A stretch of DNA of 64,000 nt from CAYUNE01 sp964446115 (GCA_964446115.1 CAYUNE010000031.1:1-64000), one strand, 5' to 3'. Shown: positions 53,049 to 62,083, counted from the stretch's first letter. The notes: generated from the sequence alone by a model not told the origin. A program made the numbers and translations.

Positions 53049-53309
53049 CTAGCTGTGGATGAAGACGAAAAGATCGTCGTTGAAACTGATGCGCAAGCGC
53101 CCCTCATGATTGCGTCCGAAAACCTCCCATCCGGGTTCACCCTCTATTTCACATTTCAAACACTGGGGTGAATGCACTTTTTTTACATTATCACACCAGG
53201 AGACAAGAGAAGAGAACTCATTTTCCTGGGCCGCCACCACCGCGGCAATCTTTTTTGCCGCAGTAAAGTCCACTGTGGCCCCTTCAACTGTTATTTTTAC
53301 CTTTTCCAT
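53049..53309 (-). CDS. AF1514/DUF5619-like small protein (86 aa)
   Basis: The protein starts MEKVKITVEGATVDFTAAKK and ends with FNDDLFVFIHS; a central CLKCE-type pair and PGWEVFGRNHEGRL fit the pattern I associate with the AF1514 family (DUF5619), found in Archaeoglobus and sulfate reducers. The assignment is from recall and the function is unknown. The start ATG 53309 has GGGAAAG upstream; the longer frame upstream overlaps the region before the selenoprotein gene. Its stop is 8 nt from the hrpA stop (convergent). Confidence 0.6.
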   Translation of the reverse strand: MEKVKITVEGATVDFTAAKKIAAVVAAQENEFSSLVSWCDNVKKVHSPQCLKCEIEGEPGWEVFGRNHEGRLRISFNDDLFVFIHS

Positions 53310-53402
53310 TCTTTCCCATATGTTATAATTAGTATAAGGGTGCTGATATTTTCGGACGCCGAAGCATTGCAGCCGAAAGCGATCCCCGTCCGGCAATTTA
53401 TC

Positions 53403-53431
53403 TTGACCCGCTTATCAAATACCGGTAGTAA
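53403..53431 (+). promoter_or_regulatory. Candidate promoter of the rhodanese selenoprotein gene
   Basis: TTGACC (53403-53408), a 17-bp spacer and TAGTAA (53426-53431). Just downstream, AATGAT-N6-ATCATT (53448-53465) is a perfect inverted repeat that could be an operator. The predicted leader is about 125 nt. Confidence 0.4.
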
Positions 53432-53563
53432 TAATACACTCCAAATGAATGATCGTTCAATCATTATTATTGATACAATTCTCCATAAGTATTCTTTCAA
53501 GGTTATACTATATGTAAACGTGGTCGCCGACTGAATCCGTAACCAAAGCAAAAGGAGGTCTCG

Positions 53564-54910
53564 ATGAAAAAAACGTTACTGAAACTCTTACCCCTATGTC
53601 TGATGTTTTCGCTGCTCACATATGGGTGTACTCAAGACAGCGCCGCCTTGAAGGATACGGCAAAGAAACCGGCCGCGGCAACTGCAGCCCAGGCCAAGGC
53701 CCCGGCTGCCCAGAAAAAGGCCGGCAATGTCCTGAAGGGCAAAATCGTCGGTAAATCCAATAAGGCCAAATCCATCTCCATCAAGGTGGGCAAGGGTGAT
53801 AAGGCCAAGACCATGATGGTCAAATTCGATGACAAAACCAAGGGAATCGAACACGCCAAAAAAGGCCACGCCGCCATCATCACCTTTGAAAAACGCGGCA
53901 AGGATCTCTATGCGGTCAACGTCAAACCAAAACTTGCCAAGCTTCCAAAGGGCGTCACCGAGATCAAGGTCAAGGAACTGAAGGCCCTCCTCGACAAGGG
54001 TGAGCCTCTCTTTCTGGCCGACGCCCGGCCGGCAAAGCGCTATGCAGCCGGCCATATTCCCGGTGCCGTTTCGATCCCCGTTGCCAAGCTGAAAAAGGAA
54101 AAGGCGGCCGTGCTGCCCAAGGACAAGAACATGCCCATTGTCTTCTACTGTGGAGGCCCCACCTGAGGTATGTCCACCAAAAACGCCGGTCTGGCGAAGA
54201 AATTGGGATATACCAACGTTCGCGTCTTTCTGCAGGGTCAACCCGCCTGGAACAAGGCCGGATTACCCACCTGCGCCTCAAAGGGCTTTGTTGAAAAGGG
54301 TAACATTATCCTGGTGGATCTGCGCTCCGAGAAAAAATCGAAACTGGGTCGCATTCCCCGCTCGGTCACCATTCCCTACGCCACGCTGGATGACAGGATC
54401 GATGATTTCCCCACCAAGGCGCCCATCGTCCTGTACAGCGATAACCGGGAAGAGGCCATGGAGGCTCTTGCCGATCTGCGCGAGGAGGGATTCAAGAAGG
54501 TCTCCCTGGTTCCCGGTATGTTCCAGGGCTGGATCAAGAACGGTGGTAAACTGACCAAGGATCCCATTGTCACCGAAATCAACTGGAAACGCAAGCTCGG
54601 CAAGGGCGAGGTGAGCCTGGCCGACTTCAAGAAGGCGGCAGCGGGCAAGGATCCCAACGTGGTCATCCTCGACGTCCGTACCAAGGACGAGGCAGCGGCA
54701 GGCAAGCTGAAAAATTCCATTGCCATTCCCCTGGATGAAATCGGGGCCCGCATGGGTGAACTTCCCAAGGACAAGATGATCTATGTCCACTGCACCACCG
54801 GAGCCCGGGCGGACATGGCCGCACAGGAACTGAAAAAGAACGGCTTCAAGGCCAAGTTCCTGGTCGCCAATGTCGAGTGTGAGGGAAATAAATGCGAGTT
54901 TGAAGATTAA
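53564..54910 (+). CDS. Multi-domain rhodanese-like protein, probable selenoprotein (448 aa with Sec201)
   Basis: Two frames separated only by an in-frame TGA (54164-54166) form one gene. A signal/lipoprotein start (LLTYGC) and a Lys-rich domain (about 45-120) precede three rhodanese-like domains. Domain 1 (about 125-225) has the active-site loop FYCGGPT-Sec-GMS, where Cys196 and Sec201 form a C-x4-U pair. Domain 2 (about 230-330) has LYSDNREEA and lacks the Cys. Domain 3 (about 340-440) has VHCTTGARA with Cys. A SECIS-like hairpin follows the TGA. It may move sulfane sulfur or act in redox in the periplasm. AAAGGAGG precedes the ATG; a terminator follows. A plain nonsense mutation is the alternative. 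Confidence 0.8.
54164..54196 (+). promoter_or_regulatory. SECIS-like element and in-frame UGA
   Basis: Seventeen bases after the TGA, CGCC (54184-54187) and GGCG (54193-54196) enclose the loop GGTCT (54188-54192). The Escherichia coli fdhF SECIS has an apical GGUCU at nearly the same distance, contacted by SelB. Stem, loop and distance are seen directly; recoding is inference. Confidence 0.7.
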
Positions 54911-54937
54911 CGTAATCTACCGGCATCTTTTACCAAA

Positions 54938-54970
54938 AAGGCGGATCGCAGGATCCGCCTTTTCTTTTTT
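54938..54970 (+). terminator. Intrinsic terminator after the selenoprotein gene
   Basis: Stem AGGCGGATC / GATCCGCCT with a GCAG loop, flanked by AAAA and TTTTCTTTTTT. It separates the convergent gene at 55042 and may serve both. Confidence 0.85.
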
Positions 54971-55041
54971 GGTTTCCGGAAAGGCAAAAGAGCGGCCGGG
55001 ACCGACAGGGGCCGAGAAAGAAGTAAAGGCCGAACAGCCTG

Positions 55042-57090
55042 TCAGCGCACCGACGCCATCGCTGCTTCACCCTGGGTAACGGCGTCGGCGTCCAGATCGG
55101 GAGAATACTCGGGGATGAGCTCCTTGAGGGTTTCCTTGATGCCCCTGGCATCATGGGCCTTGGCCAAGCGGGCAAGCCGACTGAGCGGTTCCCGCAGTTT
55201 GGAATAGGGATAGCCGTCCCCCCGCAGCACAACAATCTTTTCATGACTGGTGGCAACGATCCCCTCGCCCTCGGTGATCAGCTCTTCATAGAGTTTTTCA
55301 CCCGGTCGCAGACCGGTGAACTTGATCTCGATATCCACCCCAGGCTCCTTGCCCGACATCCTGATGAGCTCTTCGGCCATCTGGACAATCTTTACCGGGG
55401 TGCCCATCTCCAGGATGAAGATCTCCCCGCCCTCGCCCATGGCTCCCGCCTGGAGAATGAGCTGGGATGCCTCTTCGATGGACATGAAGAAACGGGTGAT
55501 ATCCGGATCGGTTACCGTAACCGGCCCCCCCTGCTCGATCTGCCTCTTGAACAGAGGTATTACCGATCCCGATGATCCCAGGACATTGCCGAAACGCACG
55601 GCCATGAAGGTGGTCCGGTGAGCCTGCCTGCTGCTGCGACTGCTCTTGGGGGCATGGTCTGCATTCGAATCCCCGGAATCGGGCTGCTGGTCGCAATTAT
55701 CTCTACTGTAGGCGAGCATCAGCAACTCGGTGAGGCGTTTCGAGGCCCCCATGACATTGGTGGGGCGCACCGCCTTGTCGGTGGAGACCAGAACAAAACG
55801 TTCGACTCCGTACTGGATGGAGGCCTCGATGACGTTGCGCACCGCGAAGATATTGTTGAACACCGCCTCCCATGGATTCCTCTCCACCAGGGGGACATGC
55901 TTGTAGGCGGCGGCATGGAAAACCACCGAGGGCCGATGGCAGGCAAAAATCTCCTCCAGGAGCTCTCGGTCCTGTATCTTGGCCAGGACCGCCAGGCAAT
56001 TCTTGAAACCGTGGTCATGGAGAAGTTCCATCTGGATGTTGTAGAGATTTTCTTCTCCGGCATCGAGGATGATGAGTTTTGCCGGGTCAAACTTCATGAT
56101 CTGCCTGCAGAGTTCCGAGCCGATGGAACCGCCTCCGCCGGTCACCAGCACGGTCTTACCGCTCAGGTAGCCACCGATGGCATCCTGCTCAAGCCGGACC
56201 ACGGGACGACCCAGGAGGTCCTTGTAATCCACCTCGCGGATGGAATGGAGGGAAACCTTGCCGTCGATGAGTTCATGGAGACCGGGCAGGATCTTGTAGG
56301 GCAGTCCGGTGGATTTGCAGAGCGAGATGATTCTGTCCATCTCCTTTCTGGTGGCGGTGGGGATGGCGATGAGCAGCTCATGGGCATCCGTCAGCTCCAC
56401 GGCATGGGGCAAATCATCCAGGGAGCCGATCACCGGCACCCCGTGGATTTCCGCTCCCTGCTTGGCCTCATAGTCATCAACCATGCCGACTACGACATAG
56501 GGGGCCCGCTTATTCTCCTTGACCTCGCGCAAAATCTTTTCCGCCGTGTTGCCGGCGCCAACCAGTAAGAGCCTGGTCTTATTGTTTGGTTTCTTTTTTT
56601 TCAAAAAATAGGTAAAAAGCTCCCGGGGGTCATCCACATACTGACAGACAAAACGGATCACAACCCGATGGCCGGCAATGAATCCAAAACTCAAGATTGC
56701 GTCAAGGATGAGCAGGGAGCGTGAGATTCCCTCGAACCGGGTGAACATGAACAGGAAAAAAATGACCACTGCCGAGGAGAGCAGCACCGCCTTGAGCACA
56801 TTGAGCATGTCGAAAGTGCTGGTATAGCGCCACATGCCCTTGTAGAGGTTGAAATAATAGAAGATCAACAACTTGGTGACAACAAAACCGGGGAGAAGAA
56901 AGAGAAGCTGCCGCCGGTATTCGGAGGGAATGCCGTCAAAGCGGAGCAGGTAACTGAGAACCAGTGAAGCGACCACCAGACAGGCATCGACAAAGACCAC
57001 GAACCAGAAATTGGACCTGCCGTACACCTTGGCGCTCCGGCTGGAATGAAACCTGCTCTGCAGGGCCGACTCATCGGACATTTGGATCAT
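55042..57090 (-). CDS. CapD/FlaA1-type nucleoside-diphosphate sugar 4,6-dehydratase (682 aa)
   Basis: Membrane-bound dehydratase/epimerase for surface polysaccharide precursors, for example UDP-GlcNAc to a 4-keto-6-deoxy sugar. Four N-terminal membrane helices (about 28-145) and a CoA-binding-like domain (about 165-290) precede the Rossmann catalytic domain: VLVTGGGGSIGSELCRQI, HAAAYKHVPLVE and STDKAVRPTNVMGASKR, where Met replaces the usual Tyr of the YxxxK triad, as in WbpM/FlaA1. A 30-residue hydrophilic insertion (CDQQPDSGDSNADHAPKSS, near residue 485) is unusual. It has its own strong promoter. Confidence 0.92.
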   Translation of the reverse strand: MIQMSDESALQSRFHSSRSAKVYGRSNFWFVVFVDACLVVASLVLSYLLRFDGIPSEYRRQLLFLLPGFVVTKLLIFYYFNLYKGMWRYTSTFDMLNVLKAVLLSSAVVIFFLFMFTRFEGISRSLLILDAILSFGFIAGHRVVIRFVCQYVDDPRELFTYFLKKKKPNNKTRLLLVGAGNTAEKILREVKENKRAPYVVVGMVDDYEAKQGAEIHGVPVIGSLDDLPHAVELTDAHELLIAIPTATRKEMDRIISLCKSTGLPYKILPGLHELIDGKVSLHSIREVDYKDLLGRPVVRLEQDAIGGYLSGKTVLVTGGGGSIGSELCRQIMKFDPAKLIILDAGEENLYNIQMELLHDHGFKNCLAVLAKIQDRELLEEIFACHRPSVVFHAAAYKHVPLVERNPWEAVFNNIFAVRNVIEASIQYGVERFVLVSTDKAVRPTNVMGASKRLTELLMLAYSRDNCDQQPDSGDSNADHAPKSSRSSRQAHRTTFMAVRFGNVLGSSGSVIPLFKRQIEQGGPVTVTDPDITRFFMSIEEASQLILQAGAMGEGGEIFILEMGTPVKIVQMAEELIRMSGKEPGVDIEIKFTGLRPGEKLYEELITEGEGIVATSHEKIVVLRGDGYPYSKLREPLSRLARLAKAHDARGIKETLKELIPEYSPDLDADAVTQGEAAMASVR

Positions 57091-57392
57091 CCTTGTGGAT
57101 ATAATACATATTTACTGACAACAATTTCACCGTTCATCATTCACGATTCAGGCGGCATGTGCCCAACCAGCCAATCGCGCTGCCGCCCTGCTAGTGGTTG
57201 ATGTACTTCATTATATGATGGAAAATCTACGAAAGTCAAACAGCTATCCCATGGTTTTTTTACGAACAATCAATTGCTAGATGAAAAAAATCATCAATTC
57301 GGAAAAGGGACAGGACACGCCGTGGGCAGGCCCGCTCCAATCCGGACGGACGGAAAGCACGGGGTTGCTGCAGGGCTCCGGATGAGACGGAG
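57091..57392. other. Divergent intergenic region before gmhB
   Basis: The 302-bp gap contains the capD-type promoter (57210-57239). The gmhB side (57250-57392) has only runs of T and a GGAGA before the gmhB ATG. No repeat or RNA gene is seen. Confidence 0.45.
57210..57239 (-). promoter_or_regulatory. Promoter of the CapD/FlaA1-type gene
   Basis: On the minus strand, TTGACT (57239-57234), an 18-bp spacer and a perfect TATAAT (57215-57210). The transcript would start about 110 nt before the ATG. Confidence 0.65.
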
Positions 57393-57926
57393 ATGAAACT
57401 CATCATCCTCGACCGCGACGGCGTCATCAACCAAGATTCGGACTCCTATATCAGATCTCCGGAGGAATGGGTTCCCCTTCCTGCAAGCCTTGCGGCCATT
57501 GCCCTCCTGGCACGGGCCGGCTACCGGATTGGAGTGGCTACCAACCAGTCGGGCATAGCCCGCGGCCTCTTTGATCGGCAGGCCCTGGATCTGATGCATG
57601 ATAAGATGCGGAACCTGCTGCGGCAGCGGGGCGGGCGCATTGATTATCTCACCTTTTGTCCCCACGGTCCCGAAGAAGGCTGCGGCTGCCGGAAACCACA
57701 ACCGGGCATGCTGCTTGAAATCTGCCGCCACTTTGCCACGCCCCCAGGGGAGACGACCATGGTCGGCGATTCACTCACCGATTACCAGGCCGCCACCCGG
57801 GCCGGGATGCGCTTTGCCCTGGTCTTGACAGGCAAGGGACGACGGACCCTGGAAAAGGGAAAGCTGCCATCCTCAGTTGCCGTTCACAGCAATCTCCATG
57901 AATTTGTCAAAAACCTCCTCCAGTGA
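57393..57926 (+). CDS. gmhB: D-glycero-beta-D-manno-heptose-1,7-bisphosphate 7-phosphatase (177 aa)
   Basis: A HAD-superfamily phosphatase in the ADP-heptose pathway for LPS inner core. The nucleophile motif is LIILDRDGVIN (DxD), followed by VATNQSGIARG, a zinc loop CPHGPEEGCGCRKPQPGM (cysteines C90, C98 and C100 by count plus the His) and VGDSLTDYQAA. It is the first gene of gmhB-gmhA-hldE; the next ATG is 5 nt after its stop. Confidence 0.93.
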   Translation: MKLIILDRDGVINQDSDSYIRSPEEWVPLPASLAAIALLARAGYRIGVATNQSGIARGLFDRQALDLMHDKMRNLLRQRGGRIDYLTFCPHGPEEGCGCRKPQPGMLLEICRHFATPPGETTMVGDSLTDYQAATRAGMRFALVLTGKGRRTLEKGKLPSSVAVHSNLHEFVKNLLQ

Positions 57927-57930
57927 GCCC

Positions 57931-58503
57931 ATGACCTCTCTTGCGACAACCCTCCAGGAACACCGGCGAGTTATCAAGGCTCTTCTCCACCAGGGCGAGG
58001 CCATTGAAAAGGCCGGGGCGCTTTTGTCCCGCTGCCTCGACGCGGGGAATAAAATCCTTCTCTGCGGCAACGGCGGCAGCGCCGCCGATTGCCAGCACAT
58101 GGCCACCGAACTGATGGTACGGTACCGGAACAGGCGCCATCCCCTTTCCGCCGTTGCCCTCACCACCGATACCTCGGTTCTCACCGCCCACAGCAACGAC
58201 TTTGGCTTTGATACGGTTTTCTCGCGGCAGCTGGAGGGGATCGGAGCCGCGGGCGACTGTCTGTTGGCCATCTCCACCTCCGGCACCAGTATCAACATCA
58301 TCCGGGCGGTTGAAACAGCCCGGATGATGAACATCCACACCATCGGCCTCACCGGCTCGTCGGGCCATGAACTCGCCCGCCTAGCAGAGCTTGCCGTCAT
58401 TGTTCCCAGCAGCGTGACAGCCCGGATCCAGGAGGCCCATATCCTCATTATTCACTGGTGGTGCGAGCTACTTGAAAAGAAGGCGCAAGGAAAGGGGAGA
58501 TGA
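57931..58503 (+). CDS. gmhA: Sedoheptulose-7-phosphate isomerase (190 aa)
   Basis: It makes D-glycero-D-manno-heptose-7-phosphate, the first step towards ADP-heptose. The SIS-domain motifs are GNGGSAADCQHMATEL, LTTDTSVLTAHSNDFGFD, ISTSGTSINIIRAV and IQEAHILIIHWWCELLE. The start ATG 57931 follows gmhB directly; a longer frame to 57877 overlaps it. The stop overlaps the hldE start by 4 nt. Confidence 0.93.
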   Translation: MTSLATTLQEHRRVIKALLHQGEAIEKAGALLSRCLDAGNKILLCGNGGSAADCQHMATELMVRYRNRRHPLSAVALTTDTSVLTAHSNDFGFDTVFSRQLEGIGAAGDCLLAISTSGTSINIIRAVETARMMNIHTIGLTGSSGHELARLAELAVIVPSSVTARIQEAHILIIHWWCELLEKKAQGKGR

Positions 58504-59936
58504 CCATTTCGCTTCCAGATTTCAGTCACTCCCGGATTATTGTTGTCGGCGACCTGATGCTGGACCGTTCCTGGTACGGTGACAGCCGTCGAATATCTCC
58601 GGAGGCGCCGGTGCCGGTGGTGCATGTCCACGGTGACGAACATCGGGCCGGAGGGGCCGGTAACGTGGCCCGCAACATCGCCGCCCTGGGCGGCAAGGTC
58701 CACCTGCTGGGAATCATCGGCGATGATGAAAACGGGTGTCTGCTTGAGGGCCTGCTTGAGGATGCCGGCATAGCCGCGCATCTGCACAGGACCCGGGAGT
58801 ACTCCACCTGCCAGAAACTGCGCATCATCGCCCAACGACAGCAGATGATCCGTCTTGACTTCGAGGAGAGCTTCGCACCGGTGGATAAAAGGGAATTGCT
58901 CGCCTCCTACCGGCGACTGCTGGATGACGCCGACCTGGTGATCCTCTCCGATTACAACAAGGGCACCCTGAGCGAAATCACCCGGTTCATCCGCCCGGCA
59001 CGCAATCTCCGGAAACCGGTGATCATCGACCCCAAGGGAACCGACTTTGAAAAATATCAGGGTGCCACCCTGCTCACACCCAACCTTGCCGAGTTCGAAA
59101 ACGTATCCGGCCCCTGTCTCACCGGTAAAGAACTGGATACCAGGGGAGAAAAACTACGCCGCCACCTGCAGCTCGACGCCCTCCTCGTTACCAGGGGGGC
59201 GGCGGGCATGTCCCTTTTTCAGCGCGAAAGAGCTCCATTTCACCTCCCCGCCCATACCCGGGAGGTCTTTGATGTCACCGGCGCCGGCGATACGGTGGTG
59301 GGAACCACCGGACTCATGCTGACCGCCGGGGCATCCCTGGAGGAAGCGGTGACCATGGCCAATCTGGCGGCCAGCCTGGTGGTCGCCAAACTGGGAACCG
59401 CAACCGTCACCCCCGCGGAACTGCACCGGGCCATACTGGAGCCTGCAACCATGCAATACGGTATCGTCGACGCGGCCGCCCTGGAGGAGATAATGCGGCA
59501 GGCCCGCAGCCGGGGAGAAAAAATCGTCATGACCAACGGCTGTTTCGATCTTCTCCACGCCGGCCATCTCAGTTGTCTGCAACAGGCCCGCCAACTGGGC
59601 GATCGTCTGGTAGTGGCGGTCAACAGCGATGATTCGGTGGCCAGGCTAAAGGGTGAGAACCGCCCCATCAATCCACTTAATCGGCGGATGGCGCTGCTTG
59701 CCGGTCTCAAGTGCGTGGACTGGGTGGTTTCTTTCAGTGAGGATACGCCCGCAGAACTGTACCGCCGGCTGCAACCCGATATTCTGGTCAAAGGCGGTGA
59801 TTATTCTGCAGCGGAAGTGGCCGGGGGAGAGCATGTCACCCGGCGTGGCGGCAGCATAGAGATCATCGACCTGTTGCCGGACATCTCCACAAGCGATCTC
59901 ATCAGAAGAATCCGCACGGGCCGGAACCGGGAGTGA
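58500..59936 (+). CDS. hldE: Bifunctional heptose 7-phosphate kinase / heptose 1-phosphate adenylyltransferase (478 aa)
   Basis: It carries out two steps of ADP-heptose synthesis. The N-terminal ribokinase-like domain (about 1-320) has GGAGNVARNIAALGG and DVTGAGDTVVGTTG with the catalytic Asp. The C-terminal nucleotidyltransferase (about 340-478) has MTNGCFDLLHAGHLSCL (HxGH) and KGENRPINPLNRRM. Fusion of the two activities in one polypeptide is the usual HldE form. It is the last gene of the operon. Confidence 0.95.
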   Translation: MTISLPDFSHSRIIVVGDLMLDRSWYGDSRRISPEAPVPVVHVHGDEHRAGGAGNVARNIAALGGKVHLLGIIGDDENGCLLEGLLEDAGIAAHLHRTREYSTCQKLRIIAQRQQMIRLDFEESFAPVDKRELLASYRRLLDDADLVILSDYNKGTLSEITRFIRPARNLRKPVIIDPKGTDFEKYQGATLLTPNLAEFENVSGPCLTGKELDTRGEKLRRHLQLDALLVTRGAAGMSLFQRERAPFHLPAHTREVFDVTGAGDTVVGTTGLMLTAGASLEEAVTMANLAASLVVAKLGTATVTPAELHRAILEPATMQYGIVDAAALEEIMRQARSRGEKIVMTNGCFDLLHAGHLSCLQQARQLGDRLVVAVNSDDSVARLKGENRPINPLNRRMALLAGLKCVDWVVSFSEDTPAELYRRLQPDILVKGGDYSAAEVAGGEHVTRRGGSIEIIDLLPDISTSDLIRRIRTGRNRE

Positions 59937-59958
59937 GAAGGGAAACCGGCAACCGGCT

Positions 59959-61182
59959 TCACGCCGCCCGGATGGCCAGGTAGATATCACCGGTTACCCA
60001 GGAGCCGCCCTCTTTGCGAAGACGCTCCCGCCTGGACCTCTGCGGAAGCCATCCCGTCTTCTCCAGAACCGCGGTGATATACGCCGGACAGTGGGCATAC
60101 CGGCCGGTGGCTCCGAGGCGCCAGCCCTCCCCGCTGTGATGTTCGGTGGAAAAACAGAAAAGAGCACCCCTGCGGGCCCGCAGGGCAGCCGCCTGCAGCA
60201 GGGGGGTAAGATCCCCCAGATAGGTGAAGAGATCGGCGGCCAGCAAAAGATCATAGAACCGCCCACCAGCGGCGAGAAAATCGACGACATCACCGGTGTG
60301 CAGCTCGTCGTAGAGCTGTTTCTCCGCCGCGGCCGACACCATGCCGGCCGAAAGATCCACACCGGCGAGAAAATCACAGCGCGACCGGAATCTCTCTCCG
60401 GCAAGCCCGGTACCGCAGCCCAGATCCAGGCCCCGGGAAAAACGCCCCCCAACCGGGCCGCTGGTTGCGGACAGTTTCAGCTGTTCATCCAGCAGCTCCC
60501 GCAACAGATCCGGTACCCGGTACTCCAGCCTCTGCAGGAGGTTGTGGTCGAATGTTGCGCTGTAGTCGTCGAAAAGGTCACGGATATACTCCCGGGGCGG
60601 GGCAGCCTCCCCCCGACCGGAAAGGGCGGCCAGCATGTGGCGGGCCGCGGCATGATCAGGGCACAAGGCAAGCAGGCGGCCGTAGAGCGCCCTTGCCTGT
60701 TGCCGGTCACCCCGGCGATGGCGGAGATATGCCAGGTTGTTGAGCGCCGATTCATGCCCCGGGTTCAGGGCAAGCAGGCGTTCATATATCAGCACCGCCC
60801 TTTCATCCCTGCCCCACTCCTGGTAACAGCAACCCAGATTGTAAAGGGTATCCGCATCATCCGGAGATAAATCCAGGGCACGACGATAACTGCTCACGGC
60901 CCGCTCGTAGCGGCCGCACTGCTTGTAGGCCAGGCCCAGGTTGAAATGGATATCGGCGTCGCCGTCATCACGTTGCGCCGCCCGTTGGAGGGCATCAGCC
61001 GCCTCGGCAAATCGTCCGAGTTCGTAACAGGCCAGGGCGTAATTGTAGAGAACCGGGCAGGCATCGGGAAAACGGGAGAGGACGCGCTCATAGAGCCGCA
61101 GGGCCCTGGAAAACTCCCCGTTTCCATGCAACTCAACGGCCTGCCGGTAACAGGCTTCGATATCGTTCTCCGACTGCGGCAT
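59959..61182 (-). CDS. TPR-repeat protein fused to a SAM-dependent methyltransferase (407 aa)
   Basis: Six or so TPR units (about 1-200; for example ADIHFNLGLAYKQCGRYERA) precede a class I methyltransferase domain (about 215-407) with motif I LDLGCGTGLAGERF, motif II GVDLSAGMVSAA and YDLLLAADLFTYLGDL. Such TPR-methyltransferases act on unknown targets, in some cases protein or small-molecule precursors. The substrate cannot be inferred. It is convergent with hldE and has no clear operon partner. Confidence 0.83.
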   Translation of the reverse strand: MPQSENDIEACYRQAVELHGNGEFSRALRLYERVLSRFPDACPVLYNYALACYELGRFAEAADALQRAAQRDDGDADIHFNLGLAYKQCGRYERAVSSYRRALDLSPDDADTLYNLGCCYQEWGRDERAVLIYERLLALNPGHESALNNLAYLRHRRGDRQQARALYGRLLALCPDHAAARHMLAALSGRGEAAPPREYIRDLFDDYSATFDHNLLQRLEYRVPDLLRELLDEQLKLSATSGPVGGRFSRGLDLGCGTGLAGERFRSRCDFLAGVDLSAGMVSAAAEKQLYDELHTGDVVDFLAAGGRFYDLLLAADLFTYLGDLTPLLQAAALRARRGALFCFSTEHHSGEGWRLGATGRYAHCPAYITAVLEKTGWLPQRSRRERLRKEGGSWVTGDIYLAIRAA

Positions 61183-61592
61183 CTGCTCCCATCCCTCCTT
61201 CTTCCGCTATTACCCTCTTTGCCGCTACAAAACTTCACGCAAAATTTCCTCCGGATTACCCATTTACCCCATCCACGGGGCATATTCAAGAAAATGGTAA
61301 GCCGATACCCCCTTCTCAATCCCGTGGCGACGTCTCTCCGGCAGCCGGGCACCATCACCGCCTGCAGTGACTGGACAGCAACCTTACATGAGGGAGAAGG
61401 GTGCGGATATCGGCGTTTATTTCCGCATCTTCTCATCCCGGAACAATCTCCCTGTCCCGGAGAGGCCCGGCCGGGGAAAAAAGGTTATTGACAAGAAGGT
61501 TGAAACGATTTACTTGAGTTTGGTTAATAAGGATGGGTAGAATACAAAATATTCATCTAAATTTTATAAACTAGAATTGTGTGGAGGAAATC
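61183..61592. other. Intergenic region upstream of the ferredoxin gene
   Basis: About 410 bp without a supportable gene. The left part (61200-61480) shows nothing recognisable. The right part holds the ferredoxin promoter. TTGACA also occurs at about 61489, but has no -10 at the right distance. Confidence 0.45.
61514..61543 (+). promoter_or_regulatory. Candidate ferredoxin promoter
   Basis: TTGAGT (61514-61519), an 18-bp spacer and TAGAAT (61538-61543), about 50 nt before the ferredoxin ATG. Confidence 0.45.
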
Positions 61593-61778
61593 ATGTTTGA
61601 AGTAACCGTTGACAAGGACAAGTGTACCGGCTGTGAAGAGTGCATCGACAACTGCCCGGCGGAAGTTCTGGAGCTGGTGGATGGCAAATCCGAACCCGTG
61701 GAAATGGACGAATGCCTGGGATGTGAGACCTGCGTGGAAGTCTGCCCCGAGGGAGCGATCACCGTCGAAGAAGTGTAA
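61593..61778 (+). CDS. 2[4Fe-4S] ferredoxin (61 aa)
   Basis: A small electron carrier with two cubane clusters. The two motifs CTGCEECIDNCP and CLGCETCVEVCP provide eight cysteines in the classical C-x2-C-x2-C-x3-C-P pattern. The GTG at 61581 overlaps the ribosome binding site TGGAGGAAA, so ATG 61593 is chosen; this gives MFEVTVDKDKC, the usual start. The rest is acidic. A strong terminator makes it monocistronic. Such ferredoxins serve anaerobic redox pathways, and the partner cannot be told from context. Confidence 0.94.
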   Translation: MFEVTVDKDKCTGCEECIDNCPAEVLELVDGKSEPVEMDECLGCETCVEVCPEGAITVEEV

Positions 61779-61800
61779 GGTTGTTTCAGCACAGTCAGCA

Positions 61801-61840
61801 TCCGGTTACCGGCGCCCCGCCGGTAACCGGATTTTTTTTT
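61801..61840 (+). terminator. Intrinsic terminator after the ferredoxin gene
   Basis: Stem TCCGGTTACCGGC / GCCGGTAACCGGA with a GCCCC loop, followed by nine T. Strong and complete. Confidence 0.9.
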
Positions 61841-61980
61841 TGCCCTTTCGCAAAGCCGGACAATCCACCGCCGTCACCTCCACGCCGGGCCGTGTCACCC
61901 CCTTTTGTTCCATCGTAATCCCGGGAAGATGCCCAAATTCGTCCCGGGAGCCGGGGACGACCGGAAGATGGTGTTTCTTA

Positions 61981-62008
61981 TGGACAATCTCCCTGATTTT
62001 GGTACAAT
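61981..62008 (+). promoter_or_regulatory. Candidate promoter of aapJ
   Basis: TGGACA (61981-61986), a 16-bp spacer and TACAAT (62003-62008), about 70 nt before the aapJ start. Confidence 0.5.
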
Positions 62009-62083
62009 AGTCGGCCAACACGGAAGAAGTTGCCGGATAAAGCGATCGCTTGCATCAAAACAACGAATCGAGAAGGAGGAGAC

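Noticed and set aside
54170..54910. A separate gene starting at ATG 54170 after the rhodanese TGA
   Set aside because: The ATG lies one codon after the TGA, has no ribosome binding site, and would begin in the middle of a rhodanese domain; one recoded gene explains the data better.
61489..61517. TTGACA at 61489 as the ferredoxin -35 box
   Set aside because: No -10 box at 16-18 bp; TTGAGT-N18-TAGAAT further on is a better pair.
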